A stretch of 17,658 nt of DNA from JAZLGI01 sp045616225 (GTDB lineage: Bacteria > Spirochaetota > Spirochaetia > Sphaerochaetales > Sphaerochaetaceae). Below the pieces are notes generated by a model. It saw only the letters and a program-made list of their open reading frames with translations, did not search any database and had not been told where the DNA came from. The DNA lies in assembly GCA_045616225.1 (NCBI GenBank), contig JAZLGI010000021.1:1-17658 (forward strand), in the 5' to 3' direction. Shown here one piece after another: positions 6,034 through 13,943 of this stretch. Both the position numbers and the translations under genes were made by a program. How positions within the stretch are numbered: the stretch's first letter is position 1; each line of letters begins with the position of its first letter.

Positions 6034-6297
6034 TTATTTATCTCTATAGTGTGAACCACACTGTATTATTTCCAGATTGTCATCAGATATTCTAAAAACA
6101 ATTCTGTTTTTCTCATCAATTCTAACACTCCAGTATCCTGCAAGGTCTCCAGAAAGTTGCTCCGGTTTTCCTGTACATAAGTAGCCATTTCTATCTATGT
6201 CTTTAAGAAGATTATTTATCTTTTTGAGGGTTTTCTTATCTTGAGTTTGCCAATACACATAATCTTCCCATGCGTTATCATGCCAGATTTTATGCAT
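6034..6297 (-). CDS. yoeB: YoeB/Txe-family mRNA interferase toxin
   Basis: This 87-residue RelE-superfamily toxin cleaves mRNA in the ribosomal A site when freed from its antitoxin. The sequence has the family core WEDYVYWQTQDKKTLKKIN (10-28), GKPEQLSG (43-50), WSVRID (56-61) and a terminal HYRDK. Glu 46, Arg 65, His 83 and Tyr 84 fall at the numbers of the E. coli YoeB active-site residues, so it is predicted to be active. Its ATG overlaps the antitoxin stop by 1 nt (TAATG), which couples toxin synthesis to antitoxin translation. A terminator follows within about 10 nt. Confidence 0.93.
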   Translation of the reverse strand: MHKIWHDNAWEDYVYWQTQDKKTLKKINNLLKDIDRNGYLCTGKPEQLSGDLAGYWSVRIDEKNRIVFRISDDNLEIIQCGSHYRDK

Positions 6298-6560
6298 TAG
6301 TCTACCTCTAATAATTCATGTTCAGACATATGAAGTCCTGCTTTAGCATCAGATATTGCAGTCTTAAGTCTAATCATGTTTTCTTGGCTATAAAATGGAT
6401 CTACATTCAATTCAAACGGTATTCTCTTTTCTCTGGCAATCTTTTTTGCATATATCGTAAAGGCTGCTGACATAGATATACCTATTTCGTTACAAACTGC
6501 TTCCATGCCTGATTTGTCATTTTCATCAAGTCTAAAATTTACTAATACTGCTTGAGCCAT
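6297..6560 (-). CDS. relB: RelB/DinJ-family antitoxin
   Basis: The 87-residue protein begins with a ribbon-helix-helix-like segment: AQAVLVNFRLDENDK (2-16), GMEAVCNEIGISMSAAFTIY (18-37) and AKKIAREKRIPFEL. This is the RelB/DinJ pattern of an N-terminal DNA-binding dimer. The acidic C-terminal part (about 50-87) would wrap and inhibit the YoeB toxin encoded next. A RelB/DinJ antitoxin with a YoeB-type toxin is a mixed but known pairing. AAGGAG lies about 10 nt before the ATG, and a promoter candidate lies at 6587-6615. Autoregulation by the TA complex is expected from the family; I see no convincing operator palindrome. Confidence 0.9.
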   Translation of the reverse strand: MAQAVLVNFRLDENDKSGMEAVCNEIGISMSAAFTIYAKKIAREKRIPFELNVDPFYSQENMIRLKTAISDAKAGLHMSEHELLEVD

Positions 6561-6586
6561 TTTTTATGCACTCCTTTTATAAATTT

Positions 6587-6615
6587 AATTTAACAAAACA
6601 TAAAGCAGTTTGCAA
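6587..6615 (-). promoter_or_regulatory. Candidate promoter of the toxin-antitoxin operon
   Basis: TTGCAA (6615-6610), a 17-nt spacer and TAAATT (6592-6587) lie about 27 nt upstream of the antitoxin ATG and just ahead of its AAGGAG. Confidence 0.55.
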
Positions 6616-6750
6616 GCAATTATCTTTATATTTTCAATTCTTTAGAACAAGAAATACAATAAATTTTAAAAATGGAATTAACTTAACAAAAAAGATTTTT
6701 GACAACTTTTGAAATAAATTGTTCTCAAAAGTGGTTTTATCTATGTCTAA

Positions 6751-7542
6751 ATGTTCTTTTTAAGAACTGTTTTAAGCATAAAAACAAACATACTTAAGCC
6801 AATGTTTAGTATTTATTGTTCAACTTCCACGGCAAAAGAACACAAATTATTAGAAAGAGACTGTGTAATTCACGTAAAACAAGGAAACTTAATTGTATCT
6901 TCAAACGGAATCTCCTATTGTCTGAACAGTAAGAATGTTGGTTTATTTACCAGAAGCGTAATTTTTACAAAATACTGCCCTTCTGATAATGTAAAATATG
7001 AAGTTCTGGAATTTGACAGATTTGAAGTAGAAAAAGAAATAAGCAAGAACCTTCTTAAAGGATCAAGATTTGTATTAAAAGAAGGTACAAGAATTGAACA
7101 CAACTTAAACAGACTTTGTAAAAACCACACAAGCTTAAAAGAATACTTAAGAAAATCTTTGATAACTGAAATTATTGAAGAAATCTATGACTCTTCAAGA
7201 CTTACAGTAAGATTTCTCAAAGAAGACAATGCAATGCATAATCTCGTGAAATTTGAAAAAGAATACAGATTTACAAAAAAATATGAAGAAAGCAACTTTT
7301 TAAAGTTATCTACAAGTGATATAAAAAGAAAACTTTCAATGCCTGAAAGCATATATCAAACAAAAATGAAGTGCTTCTATGTTCAGGAAATGGAAGAAAA
7401 CAGCTATTGCGCAAAAAAAGCCTGTAAAGAGATGAATCTAGGATATTCATCATATTACAGGCATAATCAAAAGCTTAATTCTTACTGTAAATCAGATAAA
7501 GAACTGGAAGAAAACGTAAGAGAAATAAATTACCAAGAGTAA
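6751..7542 (+). CDS. Possible AraC-like regulator with divergent domains
   Basis: The frame encodes 263 residues from ATG 6751, or 246 from ATG 6802; neither has a Shine-Dalgarno. It is Lys/Glu-rich and AT-rich, with no membrane segment. Residues about 35-75 (LLERDCVIHVKQGNLIVSSN, YCLNSKNVGLFTR) resemble the ligand-binding half of AraC-type regulators. Near residues 212-245, YCAKKACKEMNLGYSSYYRH looks like one helix-turn-helix of the AraC type, but the usual two-HTH domain of about 100 residues is not evident. The assignment is tentative. The last 51 nt overlap the 3' end of the convergent exchanger gene. It is divergent from the toxin-antitoxin operon across 190 bp containing several GTTCT-type inverted repeats. 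Confidence 0.5.
   Translation: MFFLRTVLSIKTNILKPMFSIYCSTSTAKEHKLLERDCVIHVKQGNLIVSSNGISYCLNSKNVGLFTRSVIFTKYCPSDNVKYEVLEFDRFEVEKEISKNLLKGSRFVLKEGTRIEHNLNRLCKNHTSLKEYLRKSLITEIIEEIYDSSRLTVRFLKEDNAMHNLVKFEKEYRFTKKYEESNFLKLSTSDIKRKLSMPESIYQTKMKCFYVQEMEENSYCAKKACKEMNLGYSSYYRHNQKLNSYCKSDKELEENVREINYQE
6753..6767. promoter_or_regulatory. Perfect GTTCTT-TTT-AAGAAC palindrome at the start of the orphan regulator
   Basis: A 6-3-6 perfect inverted repeat overlaps the first codons of the 6751 reading frame. A related pair, AGAACAA (6644-6650) and TTGTTCT (6719-6725), sits upstream in the same divergent region. It may be an operator, or chance in AT-rich DNA. If it is an operator, the downstream ATG at 6802 becomes the more likely start. 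Confidence 0.3.
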
Positions 7543-8469
7543 AATTCCCTGCCATCTCTTAAGTTTCTTAAAGCAAAGTGCAGGAATTGTCATAAGACCC
7601 ATGACTGCAAACATAACCGGAATATCAACAATTAATGATGCATTCTTGCCCATAATCATCTTTTCTGCAGGAATTGAGAAAGGTCTTATGGTAATTGCAA
7701 GTCCGCTTACAAGAATAAGGTTAAAGAGGTTTGCACCAACAATGTTTCCAAGAGAAAGACTGCTGTGACCTTTTGCAAGAGAAGTAATTGCAGTTACCAA
7801 CTCCGGAAGTGAAGTTCCAAGAGCAACAAAAGTCAAAGCAATAACAGACTCAGGTACGCCAAGACCGTAGGCAATAATCTTTCCGTTATCTACCAACAAA
7901 TCTGCACCAACTGCAATAACAGCAGATCCTAAAACAAGTAAAAGAATATCTTTCCAAAGAGGTTTTGTTTCATCATTATCTTCTTCATCTTCATCCTTTT
8001 CCATAATAAGTTTTCCGGAAAAAGCCTGTTTTACTGTTAAAGCCATGTAAACTACAAAAATTGCAAGAAGACAAATACCAATAACTCTTGTAAATGAACC
8101 TGTTGTATAGGCAACAACAGCATAAATTATTGCAGCAAAGAAAAAGAAGAAAACAGGAGTCCTGAATGTTTTTGTTTCCAAACTTTCAGAAGGTTTAATA
8201 GCAATTGAAATTGCAGAAATAAGTGCAGTATTGCAAATTACAGAACCAATAGCATTACCGTATGCAGTCTGGCTCTGCCCCATAGCTGCAGCCATTGAGG
8301 ATACCATAACCTCCGGAATTGTAGTTCCTATGGAAACGACCGTAGCCCCTATTAAAATCTCAGGAATATGATAACGCTGTGCTATTCCAACAGCTCCGTC
8401 AACAAACCAATCGCCTCCCTTAATTAAAAGGAAAAGACCGATTGCAAACAAAATACAAGCTTTAATCAT
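7492..8469 (-). CDS. yrbG: Na+/Ca2+ exchanger (CaCA superfamily, YrbG type)
   Basis: This inner-membrane cation/Ca2+ antiporter has two inverted halves of hydrophobic helices. With the ATG at 8469 (325 residues), the alpha-1 repeat is GATVVSIGTTIPE (41-53) plus GNAIGSVICN (71-80), and alpha-2 is ALTFVALGTSLPE (211-223) plus GNIVGANLFN (241-250). The Glu of each PE motif is the ion ligand in the family. An acidic cytoplasmic loop (EKDEDEEDNDE, about 157-167) joins the halves. The frame is open upstream to a TTG at 8553, but that would put a promoter inside the gene and add 28 atypical residues. No Shine-Dalgarno precedes ATG 8469; a TTGACC/TATTTT promoter ends 6 nt before it, suggesting a leaderless mRNA. 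The 3' end overlaps the convergent gene by 51 nt. Confidence 0.92.
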   Translation of the reverse strand: MIKACILFAIGLFLLIKGGDWFVDGAVGIAQRYHIPEILIGATVVSIGTTIPEVMVSSMAAAMGQSQTAYGNAIGSVICNTALISAISIAIKPSESLETKTFRTPVFFFFFAAIIYAVVAYTTGSFTRVIGICLLAIFVVYMALTVKQAFSGKLIMEKDEDEEDNDETKPLWKDILLLVLGSAVIAVGADLLVDNGKIIAYGLGVPESVIALTFVALGTSLPELVTAITSLAKGHSSLSLGNIVGANLFNLILVSGLAITIRPFSIPAEKMIMGKNASLIVDIPVMFAVMGLMTIPALCFKKLKRWQGILLLVIYFSYVFFQFFI

Positions 8470-8475
8470 AAGTGA

Positions 8476-8504
8476 AAAATATGTGAAACCAGAAAAAGGG
8501 TCAA
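8476..8504 (-). promoter_or_regulatory. Promoter of the exchanger gene, leaderless geometry
   Basis: TTGACC (8504-8499), a 17-nt spacer and TATTTT (8481-8476) are followed by TCACTT and then the ATG at 8469. The predicted +1 is the start codon itself. Confidence 0.6.
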
Positions 8505-8573
8505 TATAAAAAACAGTGATATATTCAATAATTATATTTAAGTAGAACAACAAAATTCTTAATAAATATTAAA

Positions 8574-8590
8574 TTTGAAAATATCACAAA
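8574..8590. promoter_or_regulatory. Weak candidate Rex operator
   Basis: TTTGAAAATATCACAAA carries one good Rex-type half-site (TTTGTGA on the minus strand) and a degenerate second half (TTTGAAA). It lies just upstream of the rex -35 box. Rex proteins often repress their own genes, but the palindrome is imperfect. Confidence 0.25.
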
Positions 8591-8594
8591 AAAC

Positions 8595-8623
8595 TTAACA
8601 ATAAATTACTGATATGCTAAATT
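8595..8623 (+). promoter_or_regulatory. Promoter of rex
   Basis: TTAACA (8595-8600), a 17-nt spacer and TAAATT (8618-8623). An in-frame ATG at 8614 lies inside this promoter, which supports the later rex start at 8656. Confidence 0.65.
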
Positions 8624-8655
8624 ATAAAAAATATTTACACAAACAGAGGACAGAT

Positions 8656-9297
8656 ATGGCTGAACATGATGTTTCAAAACAGACTTTACAGAGAATGCCT
8701 TATTACCTGCAAAAACTTAAAATAATGCAGGCAGAGGGTGCAAAAGATGTATCTGCTCCATTACTTGCAACTTATTTCGGATACACAGAAATCCAGGTGA
8801 GAAAAGACCTTGCTGCAGTAAGTAAGTTACAGGGAAAGCCAAAAGTGGGCTTTGAAATATCATCTCTTATTGTAGACATAGAAAATGTACTTGGTTACAA
8901 ACTTGAAAACAAAGCAGTTCTTATTGGAGCAGGAAGCCTTGGAAGAGCCTTAATGGGCTACAAAGGGTTCTCTGACTATGGTATAGAAATTAAAGCTGCA
9001 TTTGATGCAAATGAAGCCAAGACAGGAGAAGAAATCTCCGGAAAAATTGTTCTTCCAATGACTGAATTACAAAACTTCTGTGATTCAAATGACATAAACA
9101 TAGGAATCATAACTGTTCCTCAGATTGCTGCTCAAAGAGTATGTGATCAACTTGTAGCAGCAGGAATTAAGGCAATTTGGAATTTTGCTCCTCTACATCT
9201 TCTTGTTCCTAATGGAATATTGGTACAAAACGAGAACATGGCTGCAAGCCTTGCCCTGCTTTTCAAACATCTAAAGGAAACAAACAATCAGAACTGA
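8656..9297 (+). CDS. rex: Redox-sensing transcriptional repressor Rex
   Basis: The 213-residue NADH/NAD+-responsive repressor has an N-terminal winged helix (QTLQRMPYYLQKLK 9-22; LATYFGYTEIQVRKDLA 37-53) and a Rossmann domain with GAGSLG (91-96) after KAVLI. The FDANEAKTG segment at 116-124 is in the nucleotide-binding region. A domain-swap helix closes the C-terminus. The start is set at 8656 because AGAGGA lies 5 nt upstream, while an in-frame ATG at 8614 lies in the promoter and adds 14 atypical residues. The 'fGkfGkrGvGY' segment after RKDLA is altered to AVSKLQGKPKVGF, a variant form. The gene is monocistronic; its 3' end overlaps the convergent GH57 gene by 10 nt. Regulated genes are not shown by this window. 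Confidence 0.95.
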   Translation: MAEHDVSKQTLQRMPYYLQKLKIMQAEGAKDVSAPLLATYFGYTEIQVRKDLAAVSKLQGKPKVGFEISSLIVDIENVLGYKLENKAVLIGAGSLGRALMGYKGFSDYGIEIKAAFDANEAKTGEEISGKIVLPMTELQNFCDSNDINIGIITVPQIAAQRVCDQLVAAGIKAIWNFAPLHLLVPNGILVQNENMAASLALLFKHLKETNNQN

Positions 9298-10907
9298 GTT
9301 GTAAAGATTTTGGATGTGTCATTAAAGTGCTTTGAAGAGAAAGTGTTGTAATCCATCTTAGGGAAAAGATTATCTCTCTTCTCTGCTTTGACAAGCCATT
9401 CTGTGTTTACTGCATTCTTACACATATCTTCATACACCAAATCCACACTCTGAAGATGGCATATCACCCTCTTCTTTGCATACTCACTGCAAGTATTGTT
9501 ATGCATAATGACAGGCCAATCTCCGCTCATTGCAAGAAGTGTTTCTCTTGCAGCCTGATTAAGAATTCTCTGTTTAAGAGATTTTTGGTTAGGAAGCTTA
9601 TCTGCAAGTTCTGTCATTCTTTCAACAGCTTTAAAAACGTGTCTCAAAAGCCATGCATTGTTGTTATTATCTATCAATTCCTGACAGAAACCACCTTGGG
9701 AAGCACTTGAGAAAGCCGGTTCTAATGACTGAATCTTATCATTTCCCTTTATTATTTGAGACGGAATAGTAAATTCAAGATTATTATTTTCACAGACTTC
9801 TCTTATAGTATACTCCAGCCAATTTATACCCTCATACCATCTGTGTCCCAGAAGTTCTGCATCAAAACAAATTGTAAAAACAGGATCACAATCCAAAGAA
9901 CCGTTTAACTGTTTTGTCTTTTCAAATATCTGAGATACAAAATCTTTTGCATGAATAAGAGCTTTTTCATTGGCTTTGGCAGGATTATAAGGAACCTTAT
10001 CTGCAGTTTTTCCGGTAATTGCCCAATACTTAAAACCGGTAAAGACCCTAATCTGAGGTTCATGAATATACGGTTCTATGTAATTCATTGGTAAATCATA
10101 ACCAATGTCTCTGTAAAACTCTCTGTATACCGGATCAGAAGGATATCCGTCTCCTGACAAAATTCTGCTACAAAGAGAATAGTCTCTTGCAAAACAATAC
10201 AGTCCGCTTTTTGTAACTATAGGTGCATATATTCCGTTCTTTGCTTTACTATTTGACAAAACAAACGATTGCGGAGCCAGGACTGTCCATTTTAAATTAT
10301 GATGTCTAAGAATCTCATCTAAACCCGGATAATAAGCACATTCAGGAAGCCAAAAACCTTCTGAGAGTTTATCAAAAGTTCTTAAATGCTGTGTAAGGGA
10401 TGTTTCTATCTGTGCATTAACTGCAATTGGAAAATCTTTATAAACTGGAAGGAAGGCATGTGTTGCTGCAGTTGTGATAAGGTCAAGGATTCCTTCATTT
10501 GATAATTCATTAAATGCCTTGATTATATTTCCCTGACAGGTGTTGTTGTAAAACTCAAGATTTGCTTCTACCTCTTTGTTGTACATTTCTACAATTGCTT
10601 TCATTGTTTTATCAGAAGCAACTCTTGCCAGTTCTTTATTACCAAGTTCCTTTCTGCTTTCCATGTAAGCAACAAATTTTTCCTGAAGAATTTTGTCATT
10701 TAACATAGCAACAAGTGTTGGAGAAAGGGAAAAAGTCATCTTAAAACAGATTTCCTCTTCTTTTAACTTATACAACATTCTCAACAACGGAATATAAGAT
10801 TCATTCATTGCCTCAAACAGCCAATCTTCTTCAAGGAACTTTGAGAATTCCGGATGTCTTACAAAAGGAAGATGTGCATTTAAAACAAAATTAACTTTCC
10901 CTTTCAT
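9288..10907 (-). CDS. GH57 1,4-alpha-glucan branching enzyme-like protein (DUF1957 C-terminus)
   Basis: The 539-residue protein begins VNFVLNAHLPFVRHPE, the GH57 opening motif of the branching-enzyme group. The probable nucleophile is Glu 189 in FWLPECAYYPGLDEIL and the probable acid/base is Asp 349 in CFDAELLGHRWYEG, followed by NWLEYTI. The C-terminal third (ARETLLAMSGDWPVIMHNN and onward) is the DUF1957-type helical domain. GH57 enzymes of this type form alpha-1,6 branches in glycogen, or act on alpha-glucan, in the cytoplasm. The start is taken as ATG 10907, which has AGGAGAGG 7 nt upstream and overlaps the DUF4912-like stop in ATGA; an in-frame GTG at 10928 is less likely. It is an operon with the DUF4912-like gene and divergent from a second GH57 gene. 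Family is firm; branching activity is inferred. Confidence 0.88.
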   Translation of the reverse strand: MKGKVNFVLNAHLPFVRHPEFSKFLEEDWLFEAMNESYIPLLRMLYKLKEEEICFKMTFSLSPTLVAMLNDKILQEKFVAYMESRKELGNKELARVASDKTMKAIVEMYNKEVEANLEFYNNTCQGNIIKAFNELSNEGILDLITTAATHAFLPVYKDFPIAVNAQIETSLTQHLRTFDKLSEGFWLPECAYYPGLDEILRHHNLKWTVLAPQSFVLSNSKAKNGIYAPIVTKSGLYCFARDYSLCSRILSGDGYPSDPVYREFYRDIGYDLPMNYIEPYIHEPQIRVFTGFKYWAITGKTADKVPYNPAKANEKALIHAKDFVSQIFEKTKQLNGSLDCDPVFTICFDAELLGHRWYEGINWLEYTIREVCENNNLEFTIPSQIIKGNDKIQSLEPAFSSASQGGFCQELIDNNNNAWLLRHVFKAVERMTELADKLPNQKSLKQRILNQAARETLLAMSGDWPVIMHNNTCSEYAKKRVICHLQSVDLVYEDMCKNAVNTEWLVKAEKRDNLFPKMDYNTFSSKHFNDTSKIFTTQF

Positions 10908-11602
10908 CTTATTACCTCTCCTGTACACTTGATTATCTCATTGACATCATTGTTGTTCAGTATTCTTCCGTCTTTTGAAAAAAGAGAATCAAAATTCAAA
11001 AGCCAATCTGTTTCATTCTTAACTTCTTTGCAATTATTGAGATAATAAGAAGATGAAACATGGAATTCTTTGGTTTCGCAAAGTTTAAATGCTTCTTTGT
11101 CCTTGGATACCATAAGTTTTATCTTATAAGTGCAATCTTTCCATGGAAGCTCTATATTCCAATTTATATCATCTTTTGTTATCTCTACGTCAAAAATGTG
11201 CTTTTCTCCATTTGACTTTATTGCTTCGTTTCTCAGAAAAAGTGACCAGTCCGGGTTTTCTTCTAATTCATCTTTCAGCTGTTTTGATGTGTTCCAGAAA
11301 ACATAAGCCCAGTTTGAATCTCTAAGTACTTGATGGATAGATGTCTCGTTATATGTTTCCGGAAGTTGTCTTACACCAGGGAATTGAATTACGTTGTCGG
11401 AGTGTGTAGATGTCAGAGTTTTGGTGTATTTTTCAGATGAAAGCCTGTCCCGTGTCTCAGAGGAATCATCTTCCTCATAAAATTCCTGCAGGGCTTCTAT
11501 TAGTTCATCTCTATCAAGATCTTCCCAACCTTGGAGATTTTCCTGTTTGGCTATATATTTCAGTTCTGAATCTGACAGCATCTCTATATTAATAAGAATC
11601 AT
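10904..11602 (-). CDS. DUF4912-like protein, first gene of the GH57 operon
   Basis: The 232-residue protein has an N-terminal SAP/Rho-N-like helical segment (MLSDSELKYIAKQENL, DRDELIEALQEFYEED, about 8-45), an acidic linker, then a DUF4912-like core from about residue 79: LPETYNETSIHQVLRDSNWA, then YVFWN and a WSLFLRNEA segment. DUF4912 proteins are poorly characterised. Here the 4-nt stop/start overlap with the GH57 branching-type gene suggests a role in alpha-glucan metabolism, perhaps as an accessory or carbohydrate-binding partner; that is inference from position. GGAGGA lies 4 nt before the ATG, with a promoter at 11623-11651. No signal peptide is seen. Confidence 0.78.
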   Translation of the reverse strand: MILINIEMLSDSELKYIAKQENLQGWEDLDRDELIEALQEFYEEDDSSETRDRLSSEKYTKTLTSTHSDNVIQFPGVRQLPETYNETSIHQVLRDSNWAYVFWNTSKQLKDELEENPDWSLFLRNEAIKSNGEKHIFDVEITKDDINWNIELPWKDCTYKIKLMVSKDKEAFKLCETKEFHVSSSYYLNNCKEVKNETDWLLNFDSLFSKDGRILNNNDVNEIIKCTGEVIR

Positions 11603-11622
11603 ACGTTCCTCCGAACAAATCT

Positions 11623-11651
11623 ACGATAAATAAAGTGCTTTGTTTGGTCAA
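11623..11651 (-). promoter_or_regulatory. Promoter of the DUF4912-GH57 operon
   Basis: TTGACC (11651-11646), a 17-nt spacer and TATCGT (11628-11623) lie about 20 nt upstream of the ATG. The short leader carries a consensus GGAGGA. The divergent GH57 promoter begins 12 nt away at 11663. Confidence 0.65.
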
Positions 11652-11662
11652 CATCTAGACTG

Positions 11663-11691
11663 TTGGAAACTAATTAATTTTTTGATATGAT
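11663..11691 (+). promoter_or_regulatory. Promoter of the plus-strand GH57 gene, near-leaderless
   Basis: TTGGAA (11663-11668), a 17-nt spacer and TATGAT (11686-11691). The ATG follows after 8 nt, predicting a leader of about two nucleotides, and no Shine-Dalgarno is present. Confidence 0.6.
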
Positions 11692-11699
11692 TTGTTTTA

Positions 11700-13943
11700 A
11701 TGAAAACTTCATTGATTATTCACAGTCATTTTTATCAACCTCCAAGAGAAAATCCTTTCACTGGAATTATTCCTGACCAGGAAAGTGCCGGTTCTTTTTC
11801 AAACTGGAATGAGGCAGTATATAAAACCTGTTACCGTCCTAATGCATATTCAAGATATTTGAGCAGTGACGGAAGAATCAGAAACATAAGAAACAACTAC
11901 AGCAGTATTTCTTTTAACATGGGGCCTTCCCTTTTAAGCTGGATAAAGGAAGAACATCCCAGGTTTGTAAAAAAGCTCATAGAAGCAGATAAGGAAAGTC
12001 TTGAGAAATTTGGTCATTCTAATATCATAGCTCAAGCATACAGTCACACAATTCTTCCTTTGGACTCTCCAATTATAAGAAAATTGGATATTCAATGGGC
12101 AATAGCAGATTACAAACACACTTTTAAACATAACCCAGAAGGCTTCTGGTGTCCTGAATGTGCTGTTAATTTAGATGTTATAGACGAGCTTTCAGAAGCC
12201 GGTATTAAATTCATAATTCTTTCTCCTTGGCAGGCCTCTAAAATTGGAGGCAAACCTTTAAACGGTAAACCTGCTCCTTGCAACAGACCGTTCATTGTCA
12301 AAGGAAAGAAGAAATCTTTAAGTGTTTTTTTCTATGACCCTGATTTTGCCAGCGGAATAAGTTTTGGACACCTTTTGAGAGATGCAGATGCTCTTTACAA
12401 AAAACTTGTAACAGAAAAGAAAAAACGCTCAAACCCAAATTTGATAAACTGGGCTACAGACGGTGAGATTTACGGACATCATGAAGCTTTTGGCGACATG
12501 GCTCTTGCTGCGTTAATAGAAAAAATAAACGACGGCAATGATTTTGAACTTACAAACTATGCCTCTTATTTAGAAAAGCATCCTGCAACTGAAGAGGCAG
12601 AGTTATGGCTTGGAGAAGATTCAAAAGGTTCTTCCTGGTCTTGCAGTCACGGTGTTGGAAGATGGGAAAGAAACTGCGGATGTCATACCGGAGGTTCTGA
12701 TTCTTGGAACCAATTGTGGCGTACTCCAATGAGAAAAGCCTTTAACAATCTTGAAACAAAGGTTCATGAAAAGGTTATAAGTGAATTGAAAGAGCTTTCA
12801 AATCAAAACCCTGTTGAACTTCTATGTAAATACGGTGATGTTCTATGCGGTAGTTTATCTTTAAAAGACTATTTAACAGGTCTGTCTTGTGAAGAAAAAG
12901 ACTTTCAAAAAATAGCAATTCTTTTAGACATAACAAAAAACACTGTAAATATGTACACAAGTTGCGGTTGGTTCTTCAATGATTTAGGCGGAATAGAACC
13001 AATTCAGGATATGAACTACGCACTTTATGTTGCACAGAGTTTGTCAAAATTAACAAATAAAGATGAAGTAACAGAGCTTTTAAACAATTTGGCAAAAGCA
13101 AAGAGTAATATTCCGGAAATTGGAAACGGTAAAACTCTCATGAAAAAGGAACTTTCAAAGACTCCTGCCCCTGTAAGAGCTGCCTGTTTTTTCATTCTTA
13201 ACAGATATTTTGCAATTGCTTCAGATTTAAAAAACAAATTTGGATTCTTTACTTTAAAAGATTACAGTTCAGATTCCATATCAATTATCAAAAATTCCAC
13301 ATTTGAAGAGTTTTCATTTACCTTTTCAATAAACGTTAATGAAAGCAACAAATTTGAAATTTCTGTTAGAGATAAAGAAAACTCTTTTATTTTCACAACT
13401 GCCCAGATTTCAAAAAGAACTTTAAGAATTATTTCCGATTGGATAGAAAAGAAAATTGGAAACTGCATTAAGCCAAACACTTTCACAGAACTTTTGAAAA
13501 GCATGAATGAATACATTCAGATAACAAATGCTAACACTTCTGCAATAAATGAAAGTGTATTTTTTGCAAACATGGGTATTTGCATTAAAGCTCTTGAGCC
13601 TCTTTTATTAGATAATCCTGACATAAACGGAATCAAGCAAATTTGTGCCATGGTAAATACCTGGGGCTCACCGCAAATCAAAGATCTCTTAAAGCAGCAA
13701 TTTGACAATCAGATGAATTTTATGGCAAATGAAATTTCAATTTCCGGTCTTACAGATTTCAATGCAACAAATATCATTGTTGTTCTAAGAACTGTGAGAG
13801 AACACGGAATTATGCCTGATATTACACTGCTTCAAGATATTGTATTCTCATTTTTAAAGAGCAAATCAAAAATTAATGTTAAACCGGAAAACATAAGAGA
13901 ACTTGAAGAAGACTTAAATTTCTCATTAGCCTTTAAGAAGTGA
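11700..13943 (+). CDS. GH57 glycoside hydrolase-like protein with DUF3536-like C-terminus
   Basis: The 747-residue cytoplasmic protein (no signal peptide) opens with SLIIHSHFYQPPRENPFTG (4-22), a GH57 first motif with the His pair at 8 and 10. The probable nucleophile is Glu 153 in FWCPECA (149-155). The acid/base is probably Asp 254 in WATDGEIYGHHEAFGD (251-266). Residues about 315-345 are Cys/Trp/Gly-rich (SSWSCSHGVGRWERNCGCH). The remaining half is mostly helical and resembles DUF3536, found fused to GH57 domains. Substrate specificity is not determined by the sequence; alpha-glucan hydrolysis or transglycosylation is the family expectation. It is divergent from the DUF4912/GH57 operon, so control may be shared. 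Its last 18 nt overlap the convergent recN 3' end. Confidence 0.85.
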   Translation: MKTSLIIHSHFYQPPRENPFTGIIPDQESAGSFSNWNEAVYKTCYRPNAYSRYLSSDGRIRNIRNNYSSISFNMGPSLLSWIKEEHPRFVKKLIEADKESLEKFGHSNIIAQAYSHTILPLDSPIIRKLDIQWAIADYKHTFKHNPEGFWCPECAVNLDVIDELSEAGIKFIILSPWQASKIGGKPLNGKPAPCNRPFIVKGKKKSLSVFFYDPDFASGISFGHLLRDADALYKKLVTEKKKRSNPNLINWATDGEIYGHHEAFGDMALAALIEKINDGNDFELTNYASYLEKHPATEEAELWLGEDSKGSSWSCSHGVGRWERNCGCHTGGSDSWNQLWRTPMRKAFNNLETKVHEKVISELKELSNQNPVELLCKYGDVLCGSLSLKDYLTGLSCEEKDFQKIAILLDITKNTVNMYTSCGWFFNDLGGIEPIQDMNYALYVAQSLSKLTNKDEVTELLNNLAKAKSNIPEIGNGKTLMKKELSKTPAPVRAACFFILNRYFAIASDLKNKFGFFTLKDYSSDSISIIKNSTFEEFSFTFSINVNESNKFEISVRDKENSFIFTTAQISKRTLRIISDWIEKKIGNCIKPNTFTELLKSMNEYIQITNANTSAINESVFFANMGICIKALEPLLLDNPDINGIKQICAMVNTWGSPQIKDLLKQQFDNQMNFMANEISISGLTDFNATNIIVVLRTVREHGIMPDITLLQDIVFSFLKSKSKINVKPENIRELEEDLNFSLAFKK

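Noticed and set aside
8470..8553. TTG start that would extend the exchanger by 28 residues
   Set aside because: No Shine-Dalgarno precedes it, the extension is not like the family N-terminus, and the TTGACC/TATTTT promoter would lie inside the gene.
8614..8655. Upstream ATG for rex
   Set aside because: It falls between the -35 and -10 boxes of the rex promoter and lacks a Shine-Dalgarno, whereas ATG 8656 has AGAGGA at good spacing.
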